Assembly (NCBI RefSeq): GCF_014262665.1
Contig: NZ_CP046883.1
Coordinates: 1 to 64,000 of the forward strand
Length of the DNA stretch: 64,000 nt
Reading direction: 5' to 3'
From: Corynebacterium anserum
Lineage (GTDB): Bacteria; Actinomycetota; Actinomycetes; Mycobacteriales; Mycobacteriaceae
The notes beneath the pieces were generated by a model, which saw only the letters and a program-made list of their open reading frames with translations, was not told the origin of the DNA and did no database searches. The first letter of the stretch is position 1, and each line of letters opens with the position of its first letter. This document shows, in pieces, positions 20,271 to 30,096 of the stretch. The position numbers and the translations under genes are program-made.

Positions 20271-21146
20271 GTGCAATCAACAGACTCCGCAGCCGAAGAA
20301 AGGGCTGCCAACAAGTGGGCTGAAGCAGAAACAAAGGCCCTGGACCCCACCGAAGGGATGACTGCCGCTAATACTGCAAGCGTTAGTCGTTCGGACTGTG
20401 CAGACATTATTTCCGCTCGAGACCTACAGCTAAAAACAAAACAGGGCATCGTTTTTAGTGATGTAGACCTCGCCATAAAGGAAGGCAGTACCCACGCCCT
20501 TGTAGGACCACAGGGGTCTGGACGCACTTCCTTGCTTCTCGTTTTAGCAGGCCGTATGCAATACTCCGGTGGCGAACTCATCGTTGACGGAAACCGCATC
20601 AAACCAGGGCGATCAGCTCGAATATTTGGCAAACTACGCGCAGTGCAACGTATCAGCGCGATCGCCGGTTTCCGTGACATCGATGACCTGGATATATCCA
20701 CTGGAGTGGGAGAGATTGTCAACGAGCGTTTAGGGCTCATCTCTCCCTTGCTGCACCGTGCTGAAACGTGGAATGCTCCCCGAATTCAAACTATTCGCGC
20801 ACTGACAATTCCGCGAGTGGATCCCCAAACATGGGTACGTAACCTTAGTGCATATGAAGAGTTTGCCATGCGCATCACTCTCGCGTTGTTGGATGACCCG
20901 CGGATACTGCTTGTGGATAACGTTGATCAACTCTCGAACCCAGAAGACCAACGCGAAGCCTGGGAAATGCTTGGGCGAATACAAGAATCTGGAGTAACAG
21001 TGGTGGCGTCGACTACCAATACAGAAACCATGCCGGATTGGGTTGATCGGACCACCACCCAGCGCCCTTATAACCAGGAAGAAGAAAACTACCCAATCTA
21101 TAACGAGGATCCGAACAAAGTGGACGAGAAGGAAACGGAGGATTAG
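20271..21146 (+). CDS. ABC transporter ATP-binding protein
   Basis: The ATPase of a predicted exporter, 291 residues from GTG 20271. Walker A is GPQGSGRTS (about residue 78) and Walker B is ILLVDNVDQL (about 210). The signature region reads NLSAYEEF instead of LSGGQ, and the Walker B Glu is replaced (DNVDQ), so its ATPase activity may be low or unusual. The N-terminal 45 residues are polar; an alternative start is the ATG at 20358 (MTAANTASV). The permease follows after 3 bases, and the TetR operator is immediately upstream. Confidence 0.8.
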   Translation: MQSTDSAAEERAANKWAEAETKALDPTEGMTAANTASVSRSDCADIISARDLQLKTKQGIVFSDVDLAIKEGSTHALVGPQGSGRTSLLLVLAGRMQYSGGELIVDGNRIKPGRSARIFGKLRAVQRISAIAGFRDIDDLDISTGVGEIVNERLGLISPLLHRAETWNAPRIQTIRALTIPRVDPQTWVRNLSAYEEFAMRITLALLDDPRILLVDNVDQLSNPEDQREAWEMLGRIQESGVTVVASTTNTETMPDWVDRTTTQRPYNQEEENYPIYNEDPNKVDEKETED

Positions 21147-21149
21147 TCA

Positions 21150-23060
21150 ATGAGCTCGCATAGGAAATTTGCACGCGGAAAAACAAGCAGACTGTGGCAT
21201 GGAAACAGTGAGATAAGACGCTTTCGTGCTTTCCCGGCGATGCTTGGCGTAGTCCTGCTCATCCCTCTTTTCTACGGTGGCATATTTCTGTGGTCTATGT
21301 GGAACCCCGTTGACAACGTTAACAACATGCCAGTGGCGGTGGTGAATGAAGACCAGGGGGCAGAAACTCCTGACCACGAGAACCTTAATGCGGGACAAAA
21401 GATTGTCGATAATCTGCACAACAATGACCGTGTGGATTGGCGATTTGTGGATGAGGAGGAGGCAAGCAAAGGGCTCACTGATGGTAAGTACTTTGTTACC
21501 GTAACCATTCCCGAGGATTTTTCTCGTGCCGTAACCTCGATTGGAACGGACACACCGCGCCGTGGTCTATTGGAAGTCAACTATAACGATGCAAGCGGTT
21601 CTACAGCTCGGCAAATTGTGGAAAGAATCGTTCAGAATCTGCGTGAATCTGTTTCTTCGTCAATCGGGGCTCAAGCAGCTGATAAGCTGTTCGGTTCCAT
21701 CGATCAGATATCTGAAGGCGTAGACAAGGCTGCCAATGGATCTGGCCAAATCAACGATGGGGCACAGAAACTCAATACCTCTGTGCGAGACGAGTTAGCT
21801 CCGGGAGCTAATAAGCTTAAAGATAGTGTGCAAAATCAGCTAGCTCCCGGCGCAAAAGAGCTGTCAGATGGAATTAATAACCAGCTGGTTCCAGGTGTGA
21901 CACGACTTAATAGCTCCGTGCGGGATGAGCTTGCACCAGGTGCGTCGAAATTGGCCGATGGAAACCGCCAATTAGCTACGGGCATGGAGCAACTGAATGG
22001 TTCTGTCGCGGCTTTACGGGAAAGTCCAGTAGCGATGTCAATCCCACAGGTCCGAGAACTGGTAGACGGAGTGGAGAAGCTGAATGCAGGAGCCGCTCAA
22101 ACAGCAGCAGGCGCTGAGAAACTGAGTAATGGCATCAACCAACAGCTGCTTCCAGGAACTGAACAGCTGCAAACATCGGTGACCACATCGTTAGCCCCAG
22201 GAGCTCAAAAACTGTCTGATGGCATTAACGATCAACTCGTTCCCGGAGTAAGTAAGCTCGCTGATGGTATCAGTACACAACTAGTAGATGGCACTGGAAA
22301 GTTGGCCGCAGGCACTAGCGAACTTAGCCATGGCCTCAACGATGCATCTGGTCAAATCCCTCGTTATAACCCTGAACAAGCGCAGAATAACGGCAGTGTC
22401 ATTGTTAACCCAGTGGGTGTCAACGAAAACTGGATCTATCAACAAAAGAATAACGGTGAGGGGATGGCACCGTATTTTGCAGCGTTGGCATTATTTATTG
22501 GGGCGATCTTCACGTGGCAGGCTCTACGCCCATTATCTCGTCGTGCGCTTGTCGCTCGCGTGAGTGCATTCCGAGCACTCATGCATAGCCTGGCACCAGG
22601 TTTGCTGCTTTCCAGTGTGCAGGCGGTTCTGCTTGTCACTGTGGCGGCACTTGTGTTCCACCTGCCCGTCAATAGGTGGATTCCCGCTTTTGGCATTTTG
22701 CTACTAGCGGGGTGGATGTTTACAGCTTTGCAACAAATGTTTGCCATTTGGTTGGGTAACGCGCCGGGTCGCTTACTTTCCATCATCTTCTTGCTCGTGA
22801 ACTTGGGTTCTGCAGGCGGAACCTATCCTCTGCAAACTTTGCCGGAAGGTTTAAGGTCCATTGGCCCCGTGTTGCCCTTCTACCATGTTGTTCAAGGCCT
22901 GAGAGAGGCAATGATTGGAGCAATAGGTTCGGACTATTGGTCTGCGCTGTCCTATCTTGGCATCGGATTAGTTGTATGCATTGCGTTGAGCATGTTTGGC
23001 GCAAGCCAACGCAAGGTATTCACTATGAGGCAACTGCGCCCGGTCATCCCCACGGCTTAA
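21150..23060 (+). CDS. YhgE/Pip-family membrane protein (ABC-2 type permease)
   Basis: A 636-residue protein of the YhgE/Pip architecture. One N-terminal membrane helix (about 30-50) precedes the conserved start of the extracytoplasmic domain, PVAVVNEDQGAE. A long region follows, then about five C-terminal helices (from about residue 440). The extracytoplasmic part from about 200 to 420 is built of roughly 15-residue repeats around LAPGAxxLxDGI, probably a long helical rod. Family members include the Lactococcus phage-infection protein and ESX-linked proteins in Firmicutes. With the adjacent ATPase it probably exports a lipid, drug or protein; the substrate is unknown. Confidence 0.82.
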   Translation: MSSHRKFARGKTSRLWHGNSEIRRFRAFPAMLGVVLLIPLFYGGIFLWSMWNPVDNVNNMPVAVVNEDQGAETPDHENLNAGQKIVDNLHNNDRVDWRFVDEEEASKGLTDGKYFVTVTIPEDFSRAVTSIGTDTPRRGLLEVNYNDASGSTARQIVERIVQNLRESVSSSIGAQAADKLFGSIDQISEGVDKAANGSGQINDGAQKLNTSVRDELAPGANKLKDSVQNQLAPGAKELSDGINNQLVPGVTRLNSSVRDELAPGASKLADGNRQLATGMEQLNGSVAALRESPVAMSIPQVRELVDGVEKLNAGAAQTAAGAEKLSNGINQQLLPGTEQLQTSVTTSLAPGAQKLSDGINDQLVPGVSKLADGISTQLVDGTGKLAAGTSELSHGLNDASGQIPRYNPEQAQNNGSVIVNPVGVNENWIYQQKNNGEGMAPYFAALALFIGAIFTWQALRPLSRRALVARVSAFRALMHSLAPGLLLSSVQAVLLVTVAALVFHLPVNRWIPAFGILLLAGWMFTALQQMFAIWLGNAPGRLLSIIFLLVNLGSAGGTYPLQTLPEGLRSIGPVLPFYHVVQGLREAMIGAIGSDYWSALSYLGIGLVVCIALSMFGASQRKVFTMRQLRPVIPTA

Positions 23061-23132
23061 ACAAGCGTAGGTAGGCGCTGTAGTTGAGAAAGGCAAAAAT
23101 GCTGGATCGTTGTAGTTTAAGGTGATTGAAAA

Positions 23133-23912
23133 ATGACAACGGATACTTACCTTCGCACCGCCACCGAAACGCCACGGGTGACTGACTTGATAGTCACTAT
23201 CGGCGGATCGTGCATTGAAGGCACAGCGGAGGATCGCCGCCAAATTTTGCTGGACGCCCTAGATGGAGATGAATTCGATACAAAAGAGCGCATTACTCTA
23301 GCAGCTGTCAACCTGGTGTTGAGCCAAGGTGTTCACGCCGCACCCATCGACGCAATTGCGACACAAGCTCGAGTATCTAAAGGAGCAGTGTTTTACACCT
23401 TTGGTTCCCGCGATAAATTGATCATGCATGTGCTTGCCACATTGGTCGATGTACTGGCACTGTCCATGGCAGAGGCTCGTGGGGGATTGCGTGGACGAGA
23501 AGCCTTGGAGGGAGTTATTCGCGAAGTATTGACTTTGACAGTTCGCAATCATGCAGCTGTACATACAATTTTCAGCGAAATTACTCGCCCGGATTCCAAA
23601 TGGGGAGTCACTGTGGCTGCGATGGTAAAAGGGGTGTATCAACCATTGGCAGAAATTTTGTGTGAAATTGGACTTTTTGAAGAGCCAGTATCAATGAATG
23701 ACATGCTGGCGATATCTTTTCCGTCTCCCAATGATGATGCCAACATTGCGGACTACCCAGACGCCCAGCGTTTACGTGTGAGCATCGTTGCAATTGTCGG
23801 CGCTATATTCTTGGTTGGGCAAACCTTGGCCACCCAGAGTGCGGATGCCGCCATGATTGACGCCGCTACTAATCATCTTCTAGAACTTGCCCAGATAGGT
23901 TCCCATAGTTAA
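23133..23912 (+). CDS. TetR-family transcriptional regulator
   Basis: A 259-residue repressor-type protein. After about 45 extra N-terminal residues, the TetR DNA-binding domain begins ERITLAAVNLVLSQGVHAA, with the recognition helix region ARVSKGAVFYTFGSRDKL. The remainder is a helical ligand-binding and dimerisation domain. It lies 72 bases after the YhgE gene on the same strand, and the probable target is the palindrome at 20238. The inducer is unknown; it could be a compound exported by the ABC/YhgE pair. AAGGTGATT upstream of the ATG is the likely ribosome-binding site. Confidence 0.87.
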   Translation: MTTDTYLRTATETPRVTDLIVTIGGSCIEGTAEDRRQILLDALDGDEFDTKERITLAAVNLVLSQGVHAAPIDAIATQARVSKGAVFYTFGSRDKLIMHVLATLVDVLALSMAEARGGLRGREALEGVIREVLTLTVRNHAAVHTIFSEITRPDSKWGVTVAAMVKGVYQPLAEILCEIGLFEEPVSMNDMLAISFPSPNDDANIADYPDAQRLRVSIVAIVGAIFLVGQTLATQSADAAMIDAATNHLLELAQIGSHS

Positions 23913-23997
23913 TGCAATATTCTGACAACTGGAGTGGGAGGACGTCGTTCCGGTAGTTTTCAAGTCTCACTGCGATCGGGTGACGGGAGCGGTATTT

Positions 23998-25488
23998 CTA
24001 CCTTCGATAGAGACGTTTGCGTTGGAACTTGGGATCTGCAGTGATAAGCACACCTAAGCTGTGAAACACGCGTTCGTCAACCGAACCGAGGATGGTGGTG
24101 ACGTGGGCGTCGCAGCCGCAGAGATTTTTCAGTTCGGCCAAAGCTTTAGCGGCTTCGGGGTTTGTTTCCGCAGAAACGCTCAACGCAATCAGAACTTCAT
24201 CGGTATGAAGGCGAGGGTTGCGGCTGCCCAGGTGCTTGGTTTTCAGCGTCTGAATCGGCGCAATAGAACCTGGAGAGAGCAGGTGCACCTCGTCTGGTAT
24301 TTGCGCAAGGTGCTTGAGGGCATTGAGCAGCATTGCCGCTGAGCATCCCAGCAGGTCGCTTGTGCTCCCCGTGACAATCGTTCCATCTGGCAGCTCCAGA
24401 GCCGCGCCAGGCTGCTGTGTTCTTTCCTCGACGCCACGAGCTGGTGCCACCACCGTCCGCTGATCAGCGGAGATACCTGCCTTCGCCATAACTACGGCAG
24501 CCCGCTCTGACTGGGTGGAATCGAGACCTTCCCGGGCTTCTTCGACGAGTGCTTTAAAGTAGCGGCGGATAATTTCCTGCTTAGATGCTTCGCGACAGAC
24601 CTCATCATCCGTGATGCATAGTCCGGCCATGTTCACACCCATGTCGGTCGGAGATTGGTACGGTGTCTCACCCGTGAGGCGTTCTAACAGGGTCTTTAAC
24701 AGCGGAAAAGCTTCTACATCGCGGTTGTAGTTCACCGTGGACTCGCCGTAGGCGGTGAGGTGAAAATGGTCGATAACGTTTGCGTCATTGAGGTCGATGG
24801 TCGCAGCCTCATAGGCCAAGTTCACCGGATGCTCAAGCGGCAGATTCCACACGGGGAAGGTCTCGAATTTCGCGTAACCAGCGTGAATGCCACGCTGATG
24901 CTCGTGGTAGATCTGGGACAAACAGGTAGCTAATTTCCCTGAGCCCGGCCCCGGGGCTGTGACTACGATGAGATCACGGGTCGTGGGTGCGTACTCGTTA
25001 CGGCCAAGGCCGTCTTCTGACACGATGAGATCCAAATTAGATGGATAGCCGGGGATCACCCGATGACGGGCAACCTTGATACCTAAGCGTTCGAGGCGCT
25101 GGATGAATGCGCCGGCTTGCCGGTCATCTTCCTCGAATTGCGTGACGACGACATGTTCCACAAGGAAGCCGCGATCACGGAACACATCCACGAGGCGTAA
25201 GACATCGTCTCCATAGGTGATGCCCAGGTCAGCACGGATTTTTTGACGTTCGAGATCTTTGGCGTTGATGCAAATGAGAACCTCGACTTCATCCCGGATG
25301 TGATCCAGCATCGCAACTTTGTTATCCGGTGTAAATCCCGGTAATACGCGTGAGGCATGGAAGTCATCGAAAAGCTTGCCCCCCATCTCTAGGTAGAGTT
25401 TTCCACCCAGCTGTTCACGGCGTCCCGTGATGTGTCGTGATTGTAATTCAACATACTTGGCACTATCAAAACCAATGCGGTGACCCAT
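23998..25488 (-). CDS. DUF1846 family protein
   Basis: A soluble protein of 496 residues, the usual DUF1846 length. It starts [17 protein letters not shown] and contains the family stretches [40 protein letters not shown] and [20 protein letters not shown]. The P-loop-like GPGSGK suggests nucleotide or phosphate binding. Structures of the family exist, but no reaction is established to my knowledge. I reject the in-frame ATG at 25626, which would add 46 residues unlike the family. It carries one TGGCGTCGA motif on the coding strand (24429-24437). Confidence 0.87.
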   Translation of the reverse strand: MGHRIGFDSAKYVELQSRHITGRREQLGGKLYLEMGGKLFDDFHASRVLPGFTPDNKVAMLDHIRDEVEVLICINAKDLERQKIRADLGITYGDDVLRLVDVFRDRGFLVEHVVVTQFEEDDRQAGAFIQRLERLGIKVARHRVIPGYPSNLDLIVSEDGLGRNEYAPTTRDLIVVTAPGPGSGKLATCLSQIYHEHQRGIHAGYAKFETFPVWNLPLEHPVNLAYEAATIDLNDANVIDHFHLTAYGESTVNYNRDVEAFPLLKTLLERLTGETPYQSPTDMGVNMAGLCITDDEVCREASKQEIIRRYFKALVEEAREGLDSTQSERAAVVMAKAGISADQRTVVAPARGVEERTQQPGAALELPDGTIVTGSTSDLLGCSAAMLLNALKHLAQIPDEVHLLSPGSIAPIQTLKTKHLGSRNPRLHTDEVLIALSVSAETNPEAAKALAELKNLCGCDAHVTTILGSVDERVFHSLGVLITADPKFQRKRLYRR

Positions 25489-25546
25489 GGTGTCTGATGG
25501 TAGCAATCTCCACGACGTGGAATTCAACGGGTGAATACATGAGAAT

Positions 25547-25577
25547 CCCCACGGTCTCCGAGAGGAAAACCGTGGGG
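25547..25577. terminator. Hairpin between katG and DUF1846 gene
   Basis: Arms CCCCACGGT (25547-25555) and ACCGTGGGG (25569-25577) enclose a 13-base loop. It lies about 180 bases past the katG stop and upstream of the DUF1846 start. The T-tract is poor on both strands, so it could be a katG terminator or a structured leader. Confidence 0.4.
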
Positions 25578-25759
25578 TTGTGGGTGGCCTACTGTGCTTT
25601 GACCTTACAGCGTGGTGTGTCTTCACGGCGCTGTCTGACGATTACAGCGTGGTGATGCTGCCTGGCGCTGACAACAGCGGAAGTTCTGTACGGTGCTGTG
25701 GGTCAGTGGTGGCGTCAAGCTACGACGCACACCAACCAACGTTTACAGCGAGCGGTACC

Positions 25760-27961
25760 TTAGCGGTGCAGGTCGAAGCGGTCTGCCTCCATGACCTTTA
25801 CCCAGGCTGCCACGAAGTCTTCGACGAACTTGTCGCTTGCGTCGTCAGCGGCATAGGCCTCAGCGACGGCGCGCAGTTCAGAGGAAGAACCGAAGACTAG
25901 GTCAGCACGGGTGCCGGTGAAGGTTTTACCGGAGATAGGGTTAGAACCGTTGTAACGGGTGCCCTTTTCGTCGGCCTTCTCCCATACATTGTCGATGTCC
26001 AGCAGATTAACCAGGTAATCATTGGTCAATACCCCTGGGCGATCAGTCAGGACACCATCCTGAGAGCCATCCCAGTTCGTGTCCAGCACACGCAAACCAG
26101 CCACCAAAACGGTCATTTCTGGGGCAGTCAGTCCCAGGAGGTTTGCGCGGTCGATCAGCAGGTGCTCGGCAGGTAGGGAGTGCTTCCCGGCATCGTAGTT
26201 GCGGAAGCCATCTGCCCATGGCTCGAGGTAGGAGAAGGACTCTTCATCAGTCCACTCCTGGGTGGCATCGCCACGACCAGGGGTAAACGGAACGTTCAGA
26301 TCCTTACCGGCAGCCTTAGCAGCCAACTCGATGCCTACGCCACCGGCCAGCACGATGAGGTCGGCCAGGGATACGTTGATGCCCGTGGAGGACTTGATCT
26401 CGTTTAGCTTGTCCAGCACCTTGGCTAGCTGAGTTGGGTTGTTAACTTCCCAATCCTTCTGTGGAGCCAGTGCGATGCGCGCACCATTGGCACCACCACG
26501 GAAGTCAGAGGTGCGGTAGGTGGAAGCGGATGCCCAGGCAGTGGATACGAGCTCGCCGACAGACAGGCCAGAATCAGCGATAGCGGACTTCAGGGTGGAA
26601 ATCTCGGAATCGGTCACCACATGCTCAGGTGCCGGGACTGGATTCTGCCAGAGCAGATCCTCCGTAGGTGCTTCCTTGCCTACGTAACGGGACTTGGGGC
26701 CAAGGTCGCGGTGGATCAGCTTAAACCATGCGCGGGAGAAAGCCTCAGCGAATGCGTCAAAGTCATCCTTGAAGCGGCGAGAAATCTTCTCATATACCGG
26801 GTCAACGCGTAGTGCGAGGTCGGAGGTCAGCATGCGAGGCTCACGGCGCTCGTTACCTTGAGCCATTGGAACCATGTCGGAGCCGCCGCCGTTGACCGGA
26901 CGCCACTGCTTGGCGCCTGCTGGGGATTCCATGAGTTCCCATTCGTAGGCGAAGAGGATGTGGAAGAATTCGTTGTCCCAACGGGTTGGGTGGTAGGTCC
27001 AGGTCACTTCTGGGCCACCACCGAGGGTGTCGTTACCTGTTGGTCCACGCCAGCCGATGCCCTGATCTTCCAGTGGCGACTCTTCAGGGGAGTCGGTGAT
27101 CTGGTCAGGGGTAGATGCGCCGTGGGTCTTACCGAAGGTGTGACCACCGGCGATCAGCGCAACGGTTTCCTCATCGTTCATACCCATGCGCTTGAAGGTC
27201 TCGCGGATGTCAATTGCGGACGCCTTAGGATCTGGGTTTCCGTCTGGGCCCTCTGGGTTGACGTAGATCAGACCCATCTGCACTGCCGCGAGCGGGTTAT
27301 CCAGCTCCCGCTCGCCGGAGTAGCGCTCATTAGCCAACCAGGTGGTTTCAGGTCCCCAGTAAACTTCCTCTGGCTCCCACGCATCGACGCGGCCACCGGA
27401 GAACCCGAAGGTCTTAAGACCCATGTCCTCCAGGGCTACGTTACCTGCGAGAACGATAAGGTCGGCCCAGGATAGGTTCTTGCCGTACTTTTTCTTCACT
27501 GGCCACAGGGTGCGACGGGCGCGATCCAGCAGGACGTTATCTGGCCAGGAGTTGAGAGGCGCGAAGCGCTGCTGACCGGTGGAAGCACCACCGCGGCCAT
27601 CCTGTACGCGGTACGTACCTGCAGCGTGCCAGGCCATGCGAATGTAAGCGCCGCCGTACGTGCCGAAGTCTGCTGGATACCACTCTTTGGAATCCTTCAT
27701 GGCAGCGGTGATGTCTGCCTTGACTGCGTCCAGGTCGAGGGATTCGAACGCAGCGTGGTAGTCGAAGTCAGCGCCATAAGGGTTGCGCTCTGGGGAATTC
27801 CAGGCCAGCAAGTCAAGGTTCAGCCGCTCTGGGAACCAGCGCTGGTTCTGATCACCGGCGGTAGGAGGGGTGGCTGCGGCACCGTGGCCGAATGGGCAGC
27901 CTCCCTGTTCTGGTTGGGTATCACCAGCAGGGACATTTTTGCTCTGATCAACATCAGACAT
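25760..27961 (-). CDS. katG: Catalase-peroxidase KatG
   Basis: A bifunctional haem enzyme that removes hydrogen peroxide and oxidises organic substrates. The 733-residue product has the family length and two peroxidase-like domains. The distal-site stretch [10 protein letters not shown] contains the Trp of the Met-Tyr-Trp adduct, whose Tyr and Met lie in [15 protein letters not shown] and [13 protein letters not shown]. The proximal haem His is in [15 protein letters not shown]. At the position aligned with M. tuberculosis Ser315 the residue is Gly ([10 protein letters not shown]). GAGGAAGG precedes the ATG. It is monocistronic; upstream lies the palindrome CTAATTAG (28009-28016). Confidence 0.97.
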   Translation of the reverse strand: MSDVDQSKNVPAGDTQPEQGGCPFGHGAAATPPTAGDQNQRWFPERLNLDLLAWNSPERNPYGADFDYHAAFESLDLDAVKADITAAMKDSKEWYPADFGTYGGAYIRMAWHAAGTYRVQDGRGGASTGQQRFAPLNSWPDNVLLDRARRTLWPVKKKYGKNLSWADLIVLAGNVALEDMGLKTFGFSGGRVDAWEPEEVYWGPETTWLANERYSGERELDNPLAAVQMGLIYVNPEGPDGNPDPKASAIDIRETFKRMGMNDEETVALIAGGHTFGKTHGASTPDQITDSPEESPLEDQGIGWRGPTGNDTLGGGPEVTWTYHPTRWDNEFFHILFAYEWELMESPAGAKQWRPVNGGGSDMVPMAQGNERREPRMLTSDLALRVDPVYEKISRRFKDDFDAFAEAFSRAWFKLIHRDLGPKSRYVGKEAPTEDLLWQNPVPAPEHVVTDSEISTLKSAIADSGLSVGELVSTAWASASTYRTSDFRGGANGARIALAPQKDWEVNNPTQLAKVLDKLNEIKSSTGINVSLADLIVLAGGVGIELAAKAAGKDLNVPFTPGRGDATQEWTDEESFSYLEPWADGFRNYDAGKHSLPAEHLLIDRANLLGLTAPEMTVLVAGLRVLDTNWDGSQDGVLTDRPGVLTNDYLVNLLDIDNVWEKADEKGTRYNGSNPISGKTFTGTRADLVFGSSSELRAVAEAYAADDASDKFVEDFVAAWVKVMEADRFDLHR

Positions 27962-28207
27962 GTGTGAAAACCTTCCTCAATCGTCTCAGTCTTCTCGGAT
28001 AGGTAAAGCTAATTAGTCTTTTAGCTGTGGATGCAAAGTCCTATCAATTCACAGTAGCATCTTCCGACGCTTTCCACCCTACTTGGAATCCGGACAGAGA
28101 AACGAGGTTATGTTCGCAATCCGACATGAATTTTAAAACGATTTTCAGTAATTCTGCAGACCCCGTTCATGAAACTCCCACGCTGCTGAGTCATGAACCC
28201 CGCTCTG

Positions 28208-29977
28208 TTAAGTTACATCGCCGAGTTGTGCCTCTAAAGCCTCGAGTAGTGCACTGGCTTTTACCAGGATTTCTTGCCATTCCGCTTCAGGATCTGAGTC
28301 TGCGACAATCGCTCCTCCCACACCGAAGGTAGTTGATTGCTTATCTGTCACCAGGGTGCGGATAGTTATCGATAAGTCAGCTGCACCGTCGAGCCCAAGC
28401 CAGCCGATTGCGCCTGAATACAGGCCGCGGGCGCGTCGTTCCAAAGATTCAAGCAGCTCCATCGTCCTGGTTTTCGGTGCTCCCGTCATCGAGCCCCCTG
28501 GAAATGCGATTTCCAGAACATCCACTGCAGTCTTGCCTGCCGCTAGTTGAGCCTCAATGGTGCTCACCAATTGGTGCACGTGGCTATAAGACTCAAGCCC
28601 AAATAACGTGGTCACCGCTACACTTCCGATTTCCGCAACCATCGATAGATCGTTACGGAGTAGGTCGACGATCATCAAGTTTTCGGCGCGATCCTTGTCG
28701 CTATTCCTCAGTTCCCGACGCCACATCTCATCATCTGCACGGTTGCCCGAACGAGGGCGTGTCCCTTTGATTGGTTTGGCAGACACGCGGCCCTCCGCGC
28801 TCACTGAAAGAAAACGTTCCGGGCTTGCCGATAAAACGTGGAGATCACCAAACCGCAGATAAGAGCCATAGGGAACGGGGCTCACGGTGCGTAAAGAAAG
28901 ATATGCCCGCCAAGGATCGGATAGTGCTGGCCCCTCAGCAGTATTCGTCAGACACACTTCATAGGTGTGCCCAGCTGAGATGAAGCGCTGCGCTCGTTGA
29001 ATGCTAGCAATGTAGCCTTCATGATCCTGGTCGAAAGAAAAATTGAGAGCAGTGGCCTTTTCGGTTGCTGCAGTTGTGGGACTGCTTACGTCTGGTGTTC
29101 CCGCACTTTCTGCTGCTTCTGTGCTGTTTGTGTGCGGTGTTTCGGGAACGCTGGTGTTCTGTACTGATGACCGCTTCGCGCGTTGTACTGGGAGATCGCT
29201 TTCCCGGTTACCCAGCGAGTTCACTATGCGCAGCGAATCAGTGACCCATTCGTGTTGAGTTGCGTTAATGTGCTCGAGTAACGTACCCGACCCTGGCATG
29301 GTGTAACCCCGACTGCCCCTCATCTCGGGTGCCGCACAAGCTAAGGCGAGGAGGGTGATTTTTTGCGTGTCATGATCTACGATGACGGCGCGGTCAGCCC
29401 ACAGCAACGCAGCGTCTGGGTATTTGCTGCGGTAAGGCTCTGCGACCGCTGTTGGTGAGTGCTGCACCCAGTCCGAGTGATGTTTCAACTCATAGCCGAA
29501 AGCGCCGATCCACCCCAAGGAGAATTCTGTGCGCTCGGTTAGTGCAGGTTCTGCGCTCAGCTCGGCTTGCGTGCGCTCAACATCGCAGGTCAGTCCTGCG
29601 CGGAGCACATCATAAAACCCACCCCGTCCAGAACGAACAACCTCAATTTGCTGGCGCACCTTCTGTGCAACAAAACCCTCGCCAGTAACCTCATACTGGT
29701 CTCTACTGTTCATTGTCTGAACGCTGCATGCATCGCCCCCGGAAATAGAATGCGTTAAAGAAAAACCCAAAGGTCCGGCATGTTTCCCGCCTGGCACGAT
29801 GATCGATTGCGTTTGTTCATATGAACTGCTCGTGGTTAAAGAGGAATCCAGAACAACGATATGGGTGGCGTCGGGGAAGAGAGCCTCAACCAGGCAAGGA
29901 ACGAGCGATCCCGATGCGGAGACCCACTCTGCACTGAGATTAGCCGAGCGGCGAATCGGACGGAGACGCGGAATCAT
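28208..29977 (-). CDS. pabB: Aminodeoxychorismate synthase component I
   Basis: This enzyme converts chorismate and ammonia to 4-amino-4-deoxychorismate for folate. From ATG 29977 (MIPRLRPIRRSANL) it has 589 residues. The N-terminal half is a PabB/TrpE-type subdomain, followed by a low-complexity Ser/Thr/Ala linker around residues 270-310. The chorismate-binding domain carries the diagnostic KPIKGTRPR near residue 400 (Lys typical of PabB; TrpE has Ala), then NSDKDRAENLMIVDLLRNDL and FPGGSMTGAPKTR. The amidotransferase partner is probably the pabA gene at 36465, unlinked. The ATG at 30088 is rejected because it would add 37 unrelated residues. Confidence 0.88.
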   Translation of the reverse strand: MIPRLRPIRRSANLSAEWVSASGSLVPCLVEALFPDATHIVVLDSSLTTSSSYEQTQSIIVPGGKHAGPLGFSLTHSISGGDACSVQTMNSRDQYEVTGEGFVAQKVRQQIEVVRSGRGGFYDVLRAGLTCDVERTQAELSAEPALTERTEFSLGWIGAFGYELKHHSDWVQHSPTAVAEPYRSKYPDAALLWADRAVIVDHDTQKITLLALACAAPEMRGSRGYTMPGSGTLLEHINATQHEWVTDSLRIVNSLGNRESDLPVQRAKRSSVQNTSVPETPHTNSTEAAESAGTPDVSSPTTAATEKATALNFSFDQDHEGYIASIQRAQRFISAGHTYEVCLTNTAEGPALSDPWRAYLSLRTVSPVPYGSYLRFGDLHVLSASPERFLSVSAEGRVSAKPIKGTRPRSGNRADDEMWRRELRNSDKDRAENLMIVDLLRNDLSMVAEIGSVAVTTLFGLESYSHVHQLVSTIEAQLAAGKTAVDVLEIAFPGGSMTGAPKTRTMELLESLERRARGLYSGAIGWLGLDGAADLSITIRTLVTDKQSTTFGVGGAIVADSDPEAEWQEILVKASALLEALEAQLGDVT

Positions 29978-30096
29978 GCACAGATCATAACGCGGGCGCG
30001 GGACAACGAAGCCCACGCTCTGAAACGAGCGTGGGCAAACCGAGGGCATGATGAGGACACGAATAAAAACAGAGCCAGAACAGCCCAAGCTAGGGC

